This document shows positions 63,829 through 64,000 of a DNA stretch of 64,000 nucleotides, in pieces (position 1 is the first letter of the stretch; every line of letters begins with the position of its first letter). The translations under genes were made by a program, and so were the position numbers. The stretch covers positions 31,127 through 95,126 of the forward strand of contig DATJWB010000279.1 of the NCBI GenBank assembly GCA_035501495.1. Direction: 5' to 3'. The notes beneath the pieces are model-generated. The model saw only the letters and a program-made list of their open reading frames with translations. It did no database searches and had not been told where the DNA came from. The stretch is from JAIQFL01 sp035501495. Its GTDB lineage: Bacteria; Acidobacteriota; Terriglobia; Bryobacterales; Bryobacteraceae.

Positions 63829-64000
63829 ATGGCGGCGGCTACAATGTTCCGTTCGCGGCAAGGCGAACCCGAAAGAACCGAAATCGATCGCGAAACCAGG
63901 GACACCCTGTTTCTGCTGGGCGGCCTGTCTCTGATCCTGTTTGGCGCTGGCCTGGTGCTCACCAACCCGGCGGTCCGCAAACTTCTGGGGTCTGCCAACG
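63829..64000 (+). CDS. Start of a small membrane protein (cut by window edge)
   Basis: An ATG 8 bases after AAAGGAG opens a frame beginning MAAATMFRSRQGEPERTEID, with a transmembrane segment (TLFLLGGLSLILFGAGLVLT) and then NPAVRKLLGSAN, open to the right edge. It lies 26 bases after the protease gene on the same strand, so it probably belongs to the operon. It could be a short membrane anchor for the otherwise soluble hydrogenase; no family is assigned. Confidence 0.6.
   Translation, partial: MAAATMFRSRQGEPERTEIDRETRDTLFLLGGLSLILFGAGLVLTNPAVRKLLGSAN

Overview
This is a high-GC bacterial window that looks like Acidobacteriota of the Solibacter/Bryobacter type (order Bryobacterales). The pointers are DUF1501 and DUF1549/DUF1553 proteins, a run of FG-GAP/ASPIC-UnbV (CRTAC1) exported proteins with large TPR proteins, an Oar-like TonB-dependent receptor with a carboxypeptidase-regulatory N-terminus, a Tricorn protease homologue, many signal-peptide or Tat-exported glycan-active enzymes, and a group 1h [NiFe]-hydrogenase. 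The assignment rests on gene content only; no rRNA or tRNA gene was seen.

Layout. 0-15 kb: end of a DUF1501 gene; a CE15-like glucuronoyl esterase overlapping an SGNH esterase; DUF427; an FAD oxidoreductase fused to three S-layer homology repeats; a zinc-ribbon membrane protein; an exported protein with a lysozyme-like protein; an ECF sigma factor with its zinc-finger anti-sigma; OsmC; a TIGR01777-type epimerase; a Tat-exported GH67N-like protein; and a GT4 glycosyltransferase. 15-24 kb: a truncated haemoglobin, a frameshifted DUF1905 gene, a GNAT acetyltransferase, a Tricorn protease, and a three-gene overlapping unit (double VOC protein plus two enolase-superfamily proteins, the second resembling galactonate dehydratase). 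24-35 kb: two TPR proteins flanking three FG-GAP/ASPIC proteins and a GH92 mannosidase. 35-50 kb: an Oar-like receptor behind a strong promoter, a seven-haem cytochrome, a GH127 beta-L-arabinofuranosidase, a broken alpha/beta hydrolase, an orphan TAXI-type binding protein, a GH51 arabinofuranosidase and two type-B carboxylesterases. 50-54.4 kb: a decaying cluster of Gfo/Idh/MocA, DUF1501 and DUF1549/DUF1553 remnants. 54.5-56.6 kb: a DUF5054 (GH38-like) protein.

57-64 kb is the metabolic centrepiece: a tight operon for a group 1h (high-affinity, actinobacterial-type) [NiFe]-hydrogenase. It holds hhyS and hhyL, a cysteine-free NifU-like protein, a DUF5947 protein with a Cys/His cluster, a DUF6084 protein, two unrecognised accessory proteins, an HybD-type maturation protease and the start of a small membrane protein. 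From the NifU-like gene to the protease the genes follow at 1 bp or overlap. Such enzymes let aerobic soil bacteria live on trace atmospheric H2 when carbon is scarce, which fits a slow-growing polymer degrader. The hyp maturation genes and the electron acceptor are not in the window.

A family of roughly 60-bp double-hairpin, T-tailed repeats sits directly after stop codons at several loci. One copy keeps its stem through compensatory base changes, so these look like dispersed terminator elements.
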